Source of the DNA: Panonychus citri
Taxonomy: Eukaryota; Arthropoda; Arachnida; Trombidiformes; Tetranychidae
Length of the DNA: 64,000 nucleotides
Direction: 5' to 3'
Assembly (NCBI RefSeq): GCF_014898815.1
Contig: NW_026515482.1
Coordinates: 434,001-498,000, forward strand
Numbering within the stretch: the stretch's first letter is position 1; every line of letters begins with the position of its first letter. The notes under the pieces are model-generated. The model was not told where the DNA came from, ran no database searches, and worked only from the letters and a program-made list of their open reading frames with translations. The position numbers and the translations under genes are program-made. Shown in pieces: positions 20,365-33,200 of this stretch.

Positions 20365-21627
20365 ATGACTACATGTAGCAGCTATGCAATGAATTATTCT
20401 CGAAATTTTCTTAAAGTTTTAACTTCTCTGAGAGGATCCAAGGGTTACCTAAAGGTTCTATTCGAAAATCAGTTAGGTAATGTTCCAGTATTGTTCGTTG
20501 ACATGGACAGTGAGGCCGACGATATTTCGTTCGTCTCATCAGGCAAAGTTGATCTACTTTTTTCGGCTAAATATTTACATCCGCTGGACGGGACAGAAAC
20601 TAATGTGTCCGTCGGGCCAGTAATTGGAAGTGACAGTTGCGTCTTCATGAACATATACCCAAACTCGTCAACTGGTGTAGTTAACAAAGGAATATTATCA
20701 TCACTTGAAATCGTGGATTATTCAGTTTTGATCTTCATCACCCTGTTAATTACTCTCGGCTTAGCATTGTATTTTACTCGATCTAACATCAGAAGTAGTG
20801 AACAGATTAATTCAGCCTTTTATCGACCTTCGGTCATAGAGTTTCTGTTTCTGACGATAATCAACAGCAAATTTGGTTTATGCTTATTTCTAACCTGTTC
20901 TCTCTCAGTTCATTACATATTACATTTATTTTCCGCATCGTTTACAACACAATACTCGATAGCTTCACGTCCAGCGCCATTGAATACATGGTCTGATCTA
21001 ACTTCACGGAAAGAGATCAATTGTACCGCTCATGAAAGGACTTGTTATCGTTTTGCAAATGATTCTTTTGGCTTAGAAAACACATTAATTCCTATTAGCC
21101 TTGAATCATACGATAAATTTATCTATGGAGCTACTGATAAATCAATGATTTCACATTTTGAAAAGGATATTAGCGTTTTACGCGTTTTGAATAACTATTG
21201 TAGATATCATTATAATCAAAATTTTATTATGCTAAGAAAAAAAGAAATCGACATGCTAGTTCATGTTAGTACAGTTCGTTATTTTGATAGAAGAGGTTCA
21301 TTCTTTTACCACACAAATATTGATCGTAATAAGAAAAGATGGATTATCAGAACTTCCTATTATTCTTTTGAACATGGTCTTGCTGCCGTTTCATTCTCAA
21401 AAGCATCAAAAAGATGCTATGGTCGCATCTCTAGCATTCTCTTTCCAGCATGTTGGCGTTTCGAGAAGTTAAGTAATCGACACATAGGTTCATACAGTCC
21501 AATCACTTATTCTAATTTTACTGATCTAATTAACCTTTACTTATTACTTTGTATTTTTTCATTTGTCTCATTTCTGTTTGAAGTTAGTCTCATCAAATGT
21601 AAATACGAAGACTGGCAAAAACAGTAG
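20365..21627 (+). CDS. three-TM ionotropic-receptor-like protein 2
   Basis: 420 aa, intron-free. Same layout as genes 1 and 3, with TM segments at roughly 128-148, 174-196 and 389-410, and near-identical VSVGPVIGSDSC, YPNSSTGVVNKGILSSLEI and FTTQYSIASRPAPLNTWSDL blocks. The domain between the second and third TM (about 225-375) is much more divergent, apart from a few anchors (TVRY, FYHTNIDRNKKRWI, GSYSPITYSNFTDL). The in-frame Met at 20389 aligns better with the starts of genes 1 and 3, so the first eight residues are uncertain. It sits immediately upstream of the 42-aa secreted-peptide gene and Prp8, the probable source of the duplicated segments to the left. Confidence 0.65.
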   Translation: MTTCSSYAMNYSRNFLKVLTSLRGSKGYLKVLFENQLGNVPVLFVDMDSEADDISFVSSGKVDLLFSAKYLHPLDGTETNVSVGPVIGSDSCVFMNIYPNSSTGVVNKGILSSLEIVDYSVLIFITLLITLGLALYFTRSNIRSSEQINSAFYRPSVIEFLFLTIINSKFGLCLFLTCSLSVHYILHLFSASFTTQYSIASRPAPLNTWSDLTSRKEINCTAHERTCYRFANDSFGLENTLIPISLESYDKFIYGATDKSMISHFEKDISVLRVLNNYCRYHYNQNFIMLRKKEIDMLVHVSTVRYFDRRGSFFYHTNIDRNKKRWIIRTSYYSFEHGLAAVSFSKASKRCYGRISSILFPACWRFEKLSNRHIGSYSPITYSNFTDLINLYLLLCIFSFVSFLFEVSLIKCKYEDWQKQ

Positions 21628-22080
21628 TTAGTAAGTTGCTAAAGCGTTTCTTTGATTTGTTGAGTTGTCATTTGAGTACATTAATCGGCGAGAGCGTTGA
21701 CTCTGTCTGGGTGTAAAGAATAAAATGATAGAATTAACATTCATCAGAATATTCATGTATTGATTCATATGAGATCTAGTATATGAAAAATGTAAATTAA
21801 TTGCAAATAAAGGTTCAAATCTACTAATTTAGTTGTGATTCATTCAACATTGTATCGTTTTAATTGTGACTGGATCAGTCTGGCTGATTCATACAGGTGG
21901 TCAAAGTGACAATTAACATAAATCAATTGCGATAACCTTCATCACCATTTTGTATAAAAAGAAAGAGTTGTAAGTTAATTACCATCACTTGTAATCATCG
22001 ATTGATTTAATCACCAACTATTAATGAAATAACAGTCTGTTCTTTTGTTTTAACATAACAACTTTAGTTATCTAACAATC
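21628..22080. other. intergenic region with peptide-gene promoter
   Basis: Left part has no recognisable gene. From about 21740 it aligns loosely with the upstream regions of the other secreted-peptide genes. TATAAAAA lies at 21953-21960. Confidence 0.55.
21953..21960 (+). promoter_or_regulatory. TATA box of the 42-aa peptide gene
   Basis: TTTTGTATAAAAAGAAAGAG context, as in the palindrome copies, 121 bp before the ATG. Confidence 0.6.
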
Positions 22081-22209
22081 ATGAACTTCAACGTTTTCAG
22101 AGTTTTCATCGTTTTCATTATTGTCCTCGCTACAACTGCTTCAGTCCACCAGCAAAAAAGTGCTGTCGATGATCTTGGTACGGTAGTCGATGATTCAGTA
22201 CTGTTATGA
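22081..22209 (+). CDS. short secreted peptide, 42-aa form
   Basis: ATG 22081 to TGA 22209, too short for usual ORF cut-offs. It opens MNFNVFRVFIVFIIVLATTA, a clean signal peptide, and leaves about 22 residues ending VVDDSVLL. The start (MN-hydrophobic-VFI) and the end (VxxDSVL) match the 61-aa copies A and B. The promoter and leader also match, including TATCACTTGxAATCATC. Poly(A) signal AATAAA is at 22239-22244. It lies between IR-like gene 2 and Prp8. Coding status is supported by the paralogous frame, signal peptide and promoter. Function unknown. Confidence 0.65.
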   Translation: MNFNVFRVFIVFIIVLATTASVHQQKSAVDDLGTVVDDSVLL

Positions 22210-22600
22210 TTTCTGTTCGATACTGTTTCGATTTATTAAATAAATTCAAAATCTCCAACCAACTAAACTTTTTTTCTGATTTCTTAATTTTTCGCGTTAT
22301 TTAAAATAACTTATTTTATTCAAAAATTGTTGACCGCGTTGATTTTATTCTCGTTTTAATTCAAATTTCGCAGAAAAAAATTTAAAGAAATCTAGTGACA
22401 TCTATCGACCGAAGAAACTTCTAACATTGATTCTATAGACTGTACATGCCGCTGTTTGACCGACTTGTTATTATCTTTTAACTCGTGTTAAGTTAATTAG
22501 TTCGTTTATTTTCGAATTTAATTGATTTTGTGATAATTTAATTCAGTGCTGACGTGGTAATTGACAGGAACCTTTTTGCTCTCTAGTTTGTTAGGGCAAC
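22210..22600. promoter_or_regulatory. region upstream of Prp8
   Basis: Contains the 3' flank of the peptide gene, then the presumed Prp8 promoter and leader. A TTTTTGCTCTCTAG tract just before the ATG could be the acceptor of a 5' UTR intron. The left half is duplicated at 19430-19700. Confidence 0.4.
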
Positions 22601-25600
22601 ATGGAGGTTATGATGGAACAAGATGTGCGTTTCCTTACTGAAGATGAGCTTAAAGAGAAATCAAAGAAATGGCAATTGTTACAGTCTAAAAGATATGCTG
22701 ATAAAAGGAAATTTGGTTACCAAGAGGCTCAAAAAGAGGAGATGCCTCCGGAACATGTTAGAAAAATCATCCGTGATCATGGAGATATGACAAGTAAAAA
22801 GTATCGACATGATAAGAGAGTCTACCTTGGGTCGCTTAAATTTATGCCTCATGCTGTTCTCAAGCTAATGGAAAATATGCCAATGCCATGGGAACAAATT
22901 CGTGAAGTTCAAGTCCTTTATCACATTACAGGTGCCATAACCTTCGTTAATGAAATACCCTTGGTAATTGAACCTGTTTATATCGCTCAATGGGGCAGCA
23001 TGTGGGTCATGATGAGGAGAGAGAAACGTGACCGTCGTCATTTCAAAAGAATGAGATTTCCACCCTTTGATGACGAAGAACCTCCACTAGATTATGCTGA
23101 TAATGTTCTTGATGTTGAACCATTGGAAGCAATTCAAATGGAATTGGACCGTGAAGATGATGCCGCTGTGGTCGATTGGTTCTATGAACACAAACCATTG
23201 TCCGATTCTAGATATGTTAATGGACCTTCTTACAAGAAATGGAATCTTGCTATTCCTCAACTAGCCAGTCTCTATAAACTGGCCGAACCTTTGATAACTG
23301 ACCTTTTAGATGAAAATTATTTTTATCTATTTGATTTAAAATCTTTCTTCACCGCTAAAGCCCTAAACATGTCCATTCCTGGTGGACCCAAATTTGAGCC
23401 TCTAATCAAAGACATCAATCCAGCTGATGAAGATTGGAATGAATTTAACGATATCAATAAGATTATCATTCGACAACCAATTCGAACCGAATACCGAATT
23501 GCTTTCCCTTATTTATACAATAATCTACAACACTTGACCAACTATGTCCACCTCTCATGGTAAGTTTCAATTCAATTACTAGTAAATGAAAATATGAAAT
23601 ACAAACTAATTAATTGACCACAGCAATTTCAGAAGCCAATATTTTCTATTTTCTGCTTTCTGTCGATAAAAAAATACCAGTATTTGTGGTCAGATAAACC
23701 AATAGATGCGTATTGGCTCTTTGTCTGAATGATCATAATTAGCCGCTGACTCTAATTACATTTTCTCTCTTCTTTACCTTTTTCTATTTGCAGGTATCAT
23801 ACACCGAATGTTGTCTTTATCAAAACGGAAGATTTGGATTTACCAGCTTTCTACTTTGATCCTCTTATTAATCCAATTACCCACAGTCGAGTTTCAGTTA
23901 AAACAATTGAGCCCATTCCTGATGATGATAAATTAGACGATGATATCTTCACTTTACCTGATGATGTTGAGCCTTACATGAGTAGTTTTCCTCTTTATAC
24001 AGATAACACTGCTAATGGAATCGCTCTTCTTTGGGCTCCTAGACCATATAATTTACGTTCAGGACGAACTCGTCGTGCTATCGATATTCCACTGGTCAAA
24101 TCTTGGTATCTTGAACATTGTCCACCCAATATGCCGGTTAAAGTTCGAGTGTCATATCAGAAATTGTTGAAATATTTTGTCCTTAATGCACTCAAACATC
24201 GTCATCCCAAACCCCAAAAGAAAAGATATTTATTCCGTTCTTTTAAAGCAACTAAATTTTTCCAAACGACAACACTTGATTGGGTTGAAGCGGGTCTTCA
24301 AGTTTGTCGACAAGGTTACAATATGTTGAATCTCTTGATTCATCGTAAAAACCTAAACTATCTTCATCTCGACTATAATTTCAACCTTAAACCAGTTAAA
24401 ACATTGACCACCAAGGAACGTAAAAAGTCAAGATTTGGTAATGCCTTCCATTTATGTCGAGAAATCCTCCGGTTAACCAAATTAGTCGTTGACAGTCACG
24501 TTCAATATCGACTGAACAACGTTGACGCCTTTCAACTGGCCGATGGTCTTCAATACATATTCGCTCATGTTGGTCAACTAACTGGAATGTATCGTTACAA
24601 GTATAAACTTATGAGACAAATCAGAATGTGTAAAGATCTCAAACATTTAATTTACTATCGATTCAACACTGGTCCAGTTGGTAAAGGTCCTGGTTGTGGA
24701 TTTTGGGCTCCCGGTTGGAGAGTCTGGTTATTTTTCCTTCGAGGGATCACACCTCTACTCGAAAGATGGCTTGGTAATTTACTGTCCCGTCAATTTGAGG
24801 GTCGTCATTCAAAAGGTGTTGCAAAAACAGTAACCAAACAAAGAGTTGAAAGTCATTTCGATCTTGAGCTTCGTGCATCCGTTATGCATGATATTCTGGA
24901 CATGATGCCCGAAGGTATTAAACAAAATAAAGCTCGAACAATCTTACAACATCTAAGTGAAGCCTGGAGATCATGGAAAGCAAACATTGCATGGAAAGTC
25001 CCTGGTTTACCAATACCTATCGAAGCGATGATTACTCGATATGTTAAAATGAAAGCCGATTGGTGGACCAATACCGCTCATTACAATCGTGAAAGAATCC
25101 GAAGAGGAGCGACCGTTGATAAAACTGTTTGCAAGAAAAATCTTGGTCGATTAACCCGTTTATACCTTAAAGCTGAACAAGAAAGACAACACAATTATCT
25201 TAAAGATGGTCCATATATTAGCACTGAAGAAGCTGTTGCCATTTACACGACAACAGTCAATTGGCTGGAAAGCAGACGATTCTCACCAATTCCTTTTCCA
25301 CCCTTGTCTTATAAACACGATACAAAGTTACTCATTTTGGCCTTGGAACGTCTTAAAGAAGCTTATAGTGTAAAAAGTAGACTTAATCAATCACAACGTG
25401 AAGAACTTGGTCTCATTGAACAAGCTTATGATAATCCACACGAAGCCTTATCTCGTATTAAACGTCAACTGTTAACTTCAAGAGCTTTCAAAGAGGTTAG
25501 CATTGAGTTCATGGATCTTTATTCACATCTGATTCCTGTTTACGATGTTGAACCTTTGGAAAAGATTACCGATGCTTATTTAGATCAATATCTCTGGTAT

Positions 25601-28600
25601 GAAGCGGACAAGAGACGACTGTTTCCACCTTGGATTAAACCAGCAGACTCTGAACCACCACCACTTCTGACATACAAATGGTGTCAAGGAGTTAATAATC
25701 TCAATAATGTTTGGGATACCAGTGAAGGAGAGTGTAATGTCCTTTTAGAATCTAAATTTGAAAAAATTTATGAGAAAATTGATCTCACTCTTCTTAATCG
25801 ACTTCTTCGTCTTATCGTTGATCATAACATTGCCGATTATATGACAGCTAAAAATAACATCACCATAAATTACAAAGATATGAATCATACCAATTCTTAT
25901 GGTATCATTAGAGGTTTACAATTTGCCTCATTCATTGTCCAATATTATGGACTGGTTCTTGACCTTCTAGTCCTTGGTTTACAACGAGCTAGTGAAATGG
26001 CTGGTCCACCACCGATGCCAAATGATTTCCTTCAATTTCAAGACACCGAAACGGAAGAAGCTCATCCAATCCGACTTTACTGTCGTTACATTGATCGTAT
26101 TCACATCTTTTTCCGTTTCACTGCAGAAGAAGCTCGAGATCTTATCCAACGTTATCTCACCGAACATCCTGATCCCAATAATGAGAATATTGTTGGTTAC
26201 AATAATAAAAAATGTTGGCCTCGAGATGCAAGAATGCGTCTCATGAAGCACGATGTTAATTTGGGTAGAGGTGTTTTCTGGGATATCAAGAATCGTTTAC
26301 CTCGTTCGGTAACCACAGTCAATTGGGAAAACAGTTTCTGTTGTGTTTATAGTAAAGATAATCCAAATCTTTTGTTCAATATGTGTGGATTTGAATGTCG
26401 TATCTTACCAAAATGTCGTGTGATACAAGAAGAAATGTCGAGTAAAGATGGAACATGGAATCTTCAAAATGAAGTGACTAAAGAGAGAACTGCTCAGTGT
26501 TTCCTTCGAGTTGATGAAGAATCTTTACAAAGATTCCACAATCGTGTTCGACAAATTCTTATGGCTTCAGGATCTACGACTTTCACCAAGATTGTGAATA
26601 AATGGAATACCGCTCTCATCGGTTTAATGACTTACTTCCGTGAATCAGTTGTAAACACACCCGAACTTTTAGATCTTTTAGTCAAATGTGAAAACAAAAT
26701 TCAAACTCGAATTAAGATTGGTTTAAATTCTAAAATGCCGAGTCGTTTCCCTCCAGTTGTTTTTTACACTCCTAAAGAACTTGGTGGACTTGGTATGCTT
26801 TCAATGGGTCATGTTCTTATCCCTCAAAGTGACCTTCGTTGGTCTAAGCAAACTGATGTTGGTATTACACATTTCCGATCCGGTATGAGTCACGATGGTG
26901 ATCAAGTTATTCCAAATTTATATCGTTACATTCAACCTTGGGAGACTGAATTTATTGATTCTCAACGAGTTTGGGCTGAATATGCATTAAAACGACAAGA
27001 AGCTTTAGCACAAAATCGACGTTTAACTCTGGAAGATCTAGAAGACAGTTGGGATCGTGGTATCCCTCGTATTAATACTCTTTTCCAAAAAGATCGTCAC
27101 ACTTTGGCTTATGACAAAGGTTGGCGAGTTCGAACTGATTTTAAACAATATCAAGTATTGAAACAAAATCCATTTTGGTGGACTCATCAGCGACACGATG
27201 GTAAACTATGGAATCTTAACAATTATCGAACTGACATGATCCAATCTCTTGGAGGTGTTGAAGGTATTCTGGAACACACACTTTTCCGTGGTACTTATTT
27301 CCCAACCTGGGAAGGTCTTTTCTGGGAAAAAGCTAGTGGTTTCGAGGAATCAATGAAATACAAAAAACTGACCAATGCCCAAAGATCGGGTTTAAATCAA
27401 ATTCCCAATCGTCGTTTTACTCTCTGGTGGTCACCAACAATCAATCGAGCCAATGTTTATGTTGGTTTCCAAGTCCAACTTGATTTAACTGGTATCTTTA
27501 TGCACGGTAAAATTCCGACCCTGAAAATTTCTCTCATTCAAATTTTCCGTGCTCATTTGTGGCAAAAAATTCATGAAAGTATTGTTATGGATCTTTGTCA
27601 AGTTTTCGATCAAGAACTTGATGCACTTGAAATTGAAACTGTCCAAAAGGAAACTATTCATCCTCGTAAATCGTACAAAATGAACAGTTCATGTGCCGAT
27701 ATTTTACTGTTCGCTGCTTACAAGTGGAATGTTTCTCGAACTTCTCTTCTAGCTGATGCTAAGGATACGATGGACGGAACAACTACCCAAAAGTATTGGA
27801 TCGATGTACAATTGCGATGGGGTGATTACGATTCTCACGATATTGAAAGATATGCTCGAGCTAAATTTTTGGATTATACCTCAGACAATATGAGTATCTA
27901 TCCTTCACCTACTGGTGTCCTGATTGCAGTTGATTTGGCTTACAATTTACATTCTGCTTTCGGTAATTGGTTCCCTGGCTGTAAACCTTTGATCCAACAA
28001 GCAATGGCTAAGATAATGAAGGCCAATCCAGCGCTTTATGTTTTACGTGAAAGAATCCGTAAAGGTTTACAACTTTACTCTTCAGAACCAACTGAACCTT
28101 ATCTGTCATCTCAGAATTATGGTGAACTTTTCTCTAATCAAATCATTTGGTTTGTCGATGATACAAATGTCTACAGAGTAACAATTCATAAAACTTTCGA
28201 AGGCAATCTCACCACTAAACCAATTAACGGAGCCATTTTTATCTTCAATCCAAGAACTGGACAACTCTTCCTTAAAATCATTCACACTAGTGTTTGGGCT
28301 GGTCAAAAACGTTTAGGTCAATTGGCCAAATGGAAAACAGCTGAAGAAGTCGCTGCTTTGATTAGATCACTTCCCGTTGAAGAACAACCTAAACAAATTA
28401 TCGTCACTCGTAAAGGAATGCTTGACCCATTGGAGGTTAGTTAACCGTTTTGTGACAAATTATAATTACTTGAGATTTTTAATATTCCCTTTGTTTCTTT
28501 CATCTTTTTCTTTCCAAACGAGAATCAGAATCAACTCAATTTGAAATTTCCAAGTTTCTAACGGTTTTCTTTTCTTTCTTTTTCTATTTCAGGTCCATTT

Positions 28601-30230
28601 ATTGGATTTCCCCAACATCGTAATCAAAGGTAGTGAGCTTCAATTGCCATTCCAAGCTTGTCTCAAAGTCGAAAAGTTTGGTGATCTTATTTTGAAAGCA
28701 ACCGAACCTCAAATGGTTCTATTCAACCTTTATGACGATTGGCTCAAAACGATATCCTCATACACAGCTTTCTCTCGATTAATTTTGATTCTTCGAGCTC
28801 TCCATGTGAATAATGAACGAACAAAAGTTATCCTTAAGCCTGACAAAACAACAATTACAGAACCTCATCACATTTGGCCTTCATTAACCGATGAAGAATG
28901 GATTAGGATAGAAGTTCAATTGAAAGATTTAATTCTCGCTGATTATGGTAAAAAGAACAATGTAAATGTGGCCTCACTTACTCAATCCGAAATTCGTGAT
29001 ATCATCCTGGGTATGGAAATCTCAGCTCCATCAGCTCAACGACAACAAATCGCTGAAATTGAAAAGCAAACCAAAGAACAGTCCCAATTAACCGCAACAA
29101 CAACCCGAACAGTTAACAAACATGGTGATGAGATAATTACATCAACCACAAGTAATTACGAGACTCAAACATTTGCAAGTAAAACCGAATGGAGAATTCG
29201 AGCCATTTCAGCAACCAACCTTCATCTTCGAACTCAACATATTTTTGTATCATCTGATGATGTCAAAGAAACGGGTTACACGTACATCTTACCCAAAAAT
29301 ATTCTTAAAAGTTTTATCATCATATCTGACTTGAGAACTCAAATTTCTGGCTATCTTTATGGTTGCTCACCTGGTGATAATCCTCAAGTTAAAGAGATAC
29401 ACTGTATTGTGATGCCTCCTCAATGGGGAACTCATCAAGTAGTTCATTTACCTTCACAATTACCAACAAGTGAATATATTTCTGATTTTGAACCTTTAGG
29501 CTGGATTCATACACAACCAAATGAATTACCTCAACTGTCCCCTCAAGATATTACCACTCATGCCAAAATTATGAACGACAATTCAACCTGGGACGCAGAT
29601 AAGACCATAGTTATCACATGTAGTTTTACTCCTGGTTCATGTTCACTTACTGCATACAAATTGACACCAACGGGCTACGAATGGGGTCGAAATAATACCG
29701 ATCGTGGTAACAATCCTAAAGGTTACCTTCCATCGCATTATGAGAAAGTTCAAATGTTACTATCAGAAAGATTCCAAGGTTTCTTCATGGTACCTGCTCA
29801 AGGATCATGGAACTATAACTTTATGGGTAAGTTTATTCATCTAAACATGTTGATTGAACTTTTTAGGCTTAACTTATTTGATTTCATACCAGAGTTAACA
29901 TTGTATCAGGTTTGACAATAATTAAGCCAAAAGTAAACATCAACACATAGTGCTGATTGATTTCCTTTTTGTGTTTCAATCAGTCTCCATGTTTGCTTAT
30001 ATGTCTCATTAGAATTATTTTATCAGCTTTAAATTAGTAAGTTTAATTAAATTTTCTTTCTCTTTACTTCTTTAGGTGTAAGTCACAGTGCTAACATGAA
30101 GTACGATATAAAACTTGGTCGACCAAAACCTTTCTATCATGAAGCCCATCGAACAGCTCATTTCTTAAAGTTCAGTACAATCGAAGAGTCGGAAAATGTT
30201 GGCGTGGATCGGGAAAATCTATTCGCTTAA
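22601..30230 (+). CDS. Prp8: pre-mRNA-processing-splicing factor 8
   Basis: Four exons: 22601-23559, 23794-28435, 28593-29826, 30076-30230, giving 2329 aa with every join GT-AG and in frame. Prp8 is the U5 snRNP core of the spliceosome, cradling the splice sites and the U2/U6 catalytic RNA. Protein is highly conserved throughout: the N-terminal PPEHVRKIIRDHGDM and MPMPWEQI blocks, the reverse-transcriptase-like and linker region, the RNase H-like domain (MSIYPSPTGVL.IDLAY-type block), and the C-terminal Jab1/MPN domain (GWIHTQPNE, WGTHQ). The terminal tail is coded by exon 4 and ends in DRENLFA. Intron 1 falls within HLSW/YHTPN, matching where the duplicated fragments break. Nothing suggests damage. 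Pieces of its exon 1 and exon 2 start are scattered at 11,620, 17,972 and 19,678. Confidence 0.97.
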
Positions 30231-33200
30231 TTATTAAGATCAAAACACTTGTATCACTTGTCCTGCCGGCGTATTCATAGTAAAAACTATTCGACCTATG
30301 AAAAAGATTGAAACTCCATCAAACCAAAATTAGGTGAGTGATTAACAATTATTGATATTGGCCATTTCTACAATACATAATTTAGTACTTAATTTAGTAT
30401 TCACGATCAGGCCTAGATTATAATGTAAACTAGTCATAGTACTTTCTAATTAGAAGATAATTATGAAAGCCTCCAGTTTATTACTACAAAGAAATTTTCT
30501 CAAATCATTAATTAACTAATTTGCATTTTCTTTTTTTCCTTATCCACAGGTTTCTGTTTTTTTTAAAATAATTTTAAGGATCCCGGCGGAAATTTCATCT
30601 CAACACTCACCTCATTTGAAATTATTTCAATCATCTCTGTAAAAATAATCTTTATAAAAAAATACAGTTCATTGAGAAACATTAATAACACAATTAAAAT
30701 TCAACTTAAAGTAAAACTATTTAACCACATTAATCAATTGCTAAATATAAACTTCGCGACATGGGTCCAATTGAAATTCCTAAAATCTGTTTTCCTGTTG
30801 ATCAAACATGATCATTAATTTTTGCAATCGTTCAGACTGTTCAAAGAATCAGGATCAATTTGTCACTAATTATAACAACTTAAATTGTTACTTTTTCCAA
30901 CAAACTATTGATTACCATTTAATCACAATCAAGAATCACAAGAATGTGCTGTTAATATAATTTCACGATCATTAAGTAATTTCTCCCCTTCGTATCTTTA
31001 ACACAACAATTAACCGAAGAGGGTGAAAATCTACAACTAAATTAACTTTGTTCAGAGAAATGGTAAACATGAAGCTCAAACAATTAACAATTATCATCAA
31101 TTTGTTTATCTTGAAAACAAAGTTAAATTGTAGGTTGATATTAATGAGAAAACTACTACATATTTTATGAGCCTATCCTCAGAAATTAAACTACCAGATT
31201 AATTGTTTCAATTAAGCTAATAATCTAAAGGGTGATACAAAAAAGCAAATCCACTGAATGGAGTTAATGAAAAAGTGTGTCAGCAAATTTACTCGTGACT
31301 GCGAAACTTGGCTTATTTGAATAACGATGGAACGGACTTTGGTACTAAAGCAAAGATGATCTAACGCAGATCTCATCATTCAGGCCACACTTTGAATAGC
31401 CAACAACCACCAACACCAACTTAACAAGAAGATAAAACTCCTATTAAATTAAAATTAATGGAGAATCAAAGTGAATCAAATCGTGATTATTTGAGTTAGA
31501 AATTAAATAAAATAAAAGTCTACAACATGGAGATGATGATGAAGATCTAGAAAGAGTGAATATACAAAAAAATAGCCTCTCCATTGAGTTGCCCGGAGGG
31601 TAAAAGGGAGAGACTGGGTTAACGTGTAATGATAATGATTATGATTCCATTTAAATGGTTGATTAGGCAAAAAGAAGTTACAATTAAAGAGAAACTAAAT
31701 TAAAGCGAAATGGCTTAAACATCGTAAATCAAATTTTCAACCATAATCGTATAGAGAAAATGTAAACCAAATCAAATCAAATGAAAATCAAAGAATTAGG
31801 ATTAATAATAACAATTCAAATGGAATAGGAATAAATAAATTGTTATTATTAATCAAAAAGAAAGGCAAAAAAAGTGAAATAAATTGTTAGATTATCGCTT
31901 TTTTCCTCAATCTAAATTGTAACAATTTACCGAGTCAAGTTTTTTAAACTTGAAACATTTATTATTAGTTATTTGGAGTATAAGAAAAAAAATTAACCCC
32001 TAATAATGATAAGTAATTAGTTGATTGTTAAAGAGACTTGATTAAGTTGGATGGAGATAAAAAAACTGTTTGATCAACTTAAATAGTAACTCAATGGATA
32101 ATTATAATCGAGACTAAATTATCGTTCAAATTAACCGATAATATAAGTTCAAGGAGAAATTAAATTGATCAATAACAGTGATCATCTTTTTATCATTAAT
32201 GTATCTCGATAATGATGAATATGATTATCGATTACATATCATGTTGAACTATCAACCTGATTGAATTTACTAAATCATCATCATGTTTACCTGGCAGACT
32301 TTCAATCTCACTGATCATCTTGTTGACACAAACTTTTATCATCATCACCATTATATTGTAAATACATAATATTGTCATCATCATGATAATCATCATGATG
32401 AAAAAAACAACAACAACAAAATCAACAACAAGTTGTTTCTGTATTTGGTCATTTGTGACAATTATCAATTGAGCAAATTTGATTATAAATTTGTGTCCTC
32501 AAAAAGTTGTCACAATCTTAATCATCAATAATTTAGGTCACTCAGTTTATCAGTAGTTAATTCAATTTAATTTTAATATCATCCACTAATCAATAATAAT
32601 TTAGACGATTCATCTTGATAAGATGATGATATAATTGTAACCTCTTAATACTTGTTATTATTATCAGAATCGGGAATCTTATCTTAATTGTTGTAGCATT
32701 TAAATATTGATTTGATATTGATAATGATTTAAATCATTTCTCATCGTTATTAAAAGTAGTAAAATTGTTTAGGCTAAATTGTTACTGACAATTTACTTTT
32801 GATTCCATTTTTAATTTTTTTTTTCTTCCAATAAAACAAAAAGTTAACAATTTAATCTCATTTTACAATCAGTGACAATTAAAAATCACTCTCAGTTTGA
32901 TTTCCCATTGATTAGGTTAACCGTCTTGATTCATTCACAATTAGTTTAACTTTTTATTTAATTCTCATCGATGTTAATCAATTAGTTAAGGTTTACTTTC
33001 TGATTGTAATCTGTTGTTTTTAGTTTTCTGATCGGTTTAATTAGTTAATTACATTCACTGATTTAATTAAACTTTCTCATTATTATTGAGATAAATAATC
33101 ATCTTGATTGATAGTAGCCCAACACTTAAACTAAATTTAATTTATTAATTGTTAAATCATAGCTACCAAATGATAGTTTATTAATAGAAAGAATGAAGAA

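Noticed and set aside
24853..26251. Minus- and plus-strand frames inside Prp8 exon 2
   Set aside because: Overlap a fully conserved Prp8 frame and have no independent support.
32232..32468. 78-codon minus-strand frame
   Set aside because: Made of ATG/ATC-rich simple sequence in intergenic DNA, no homology, no promoter context.
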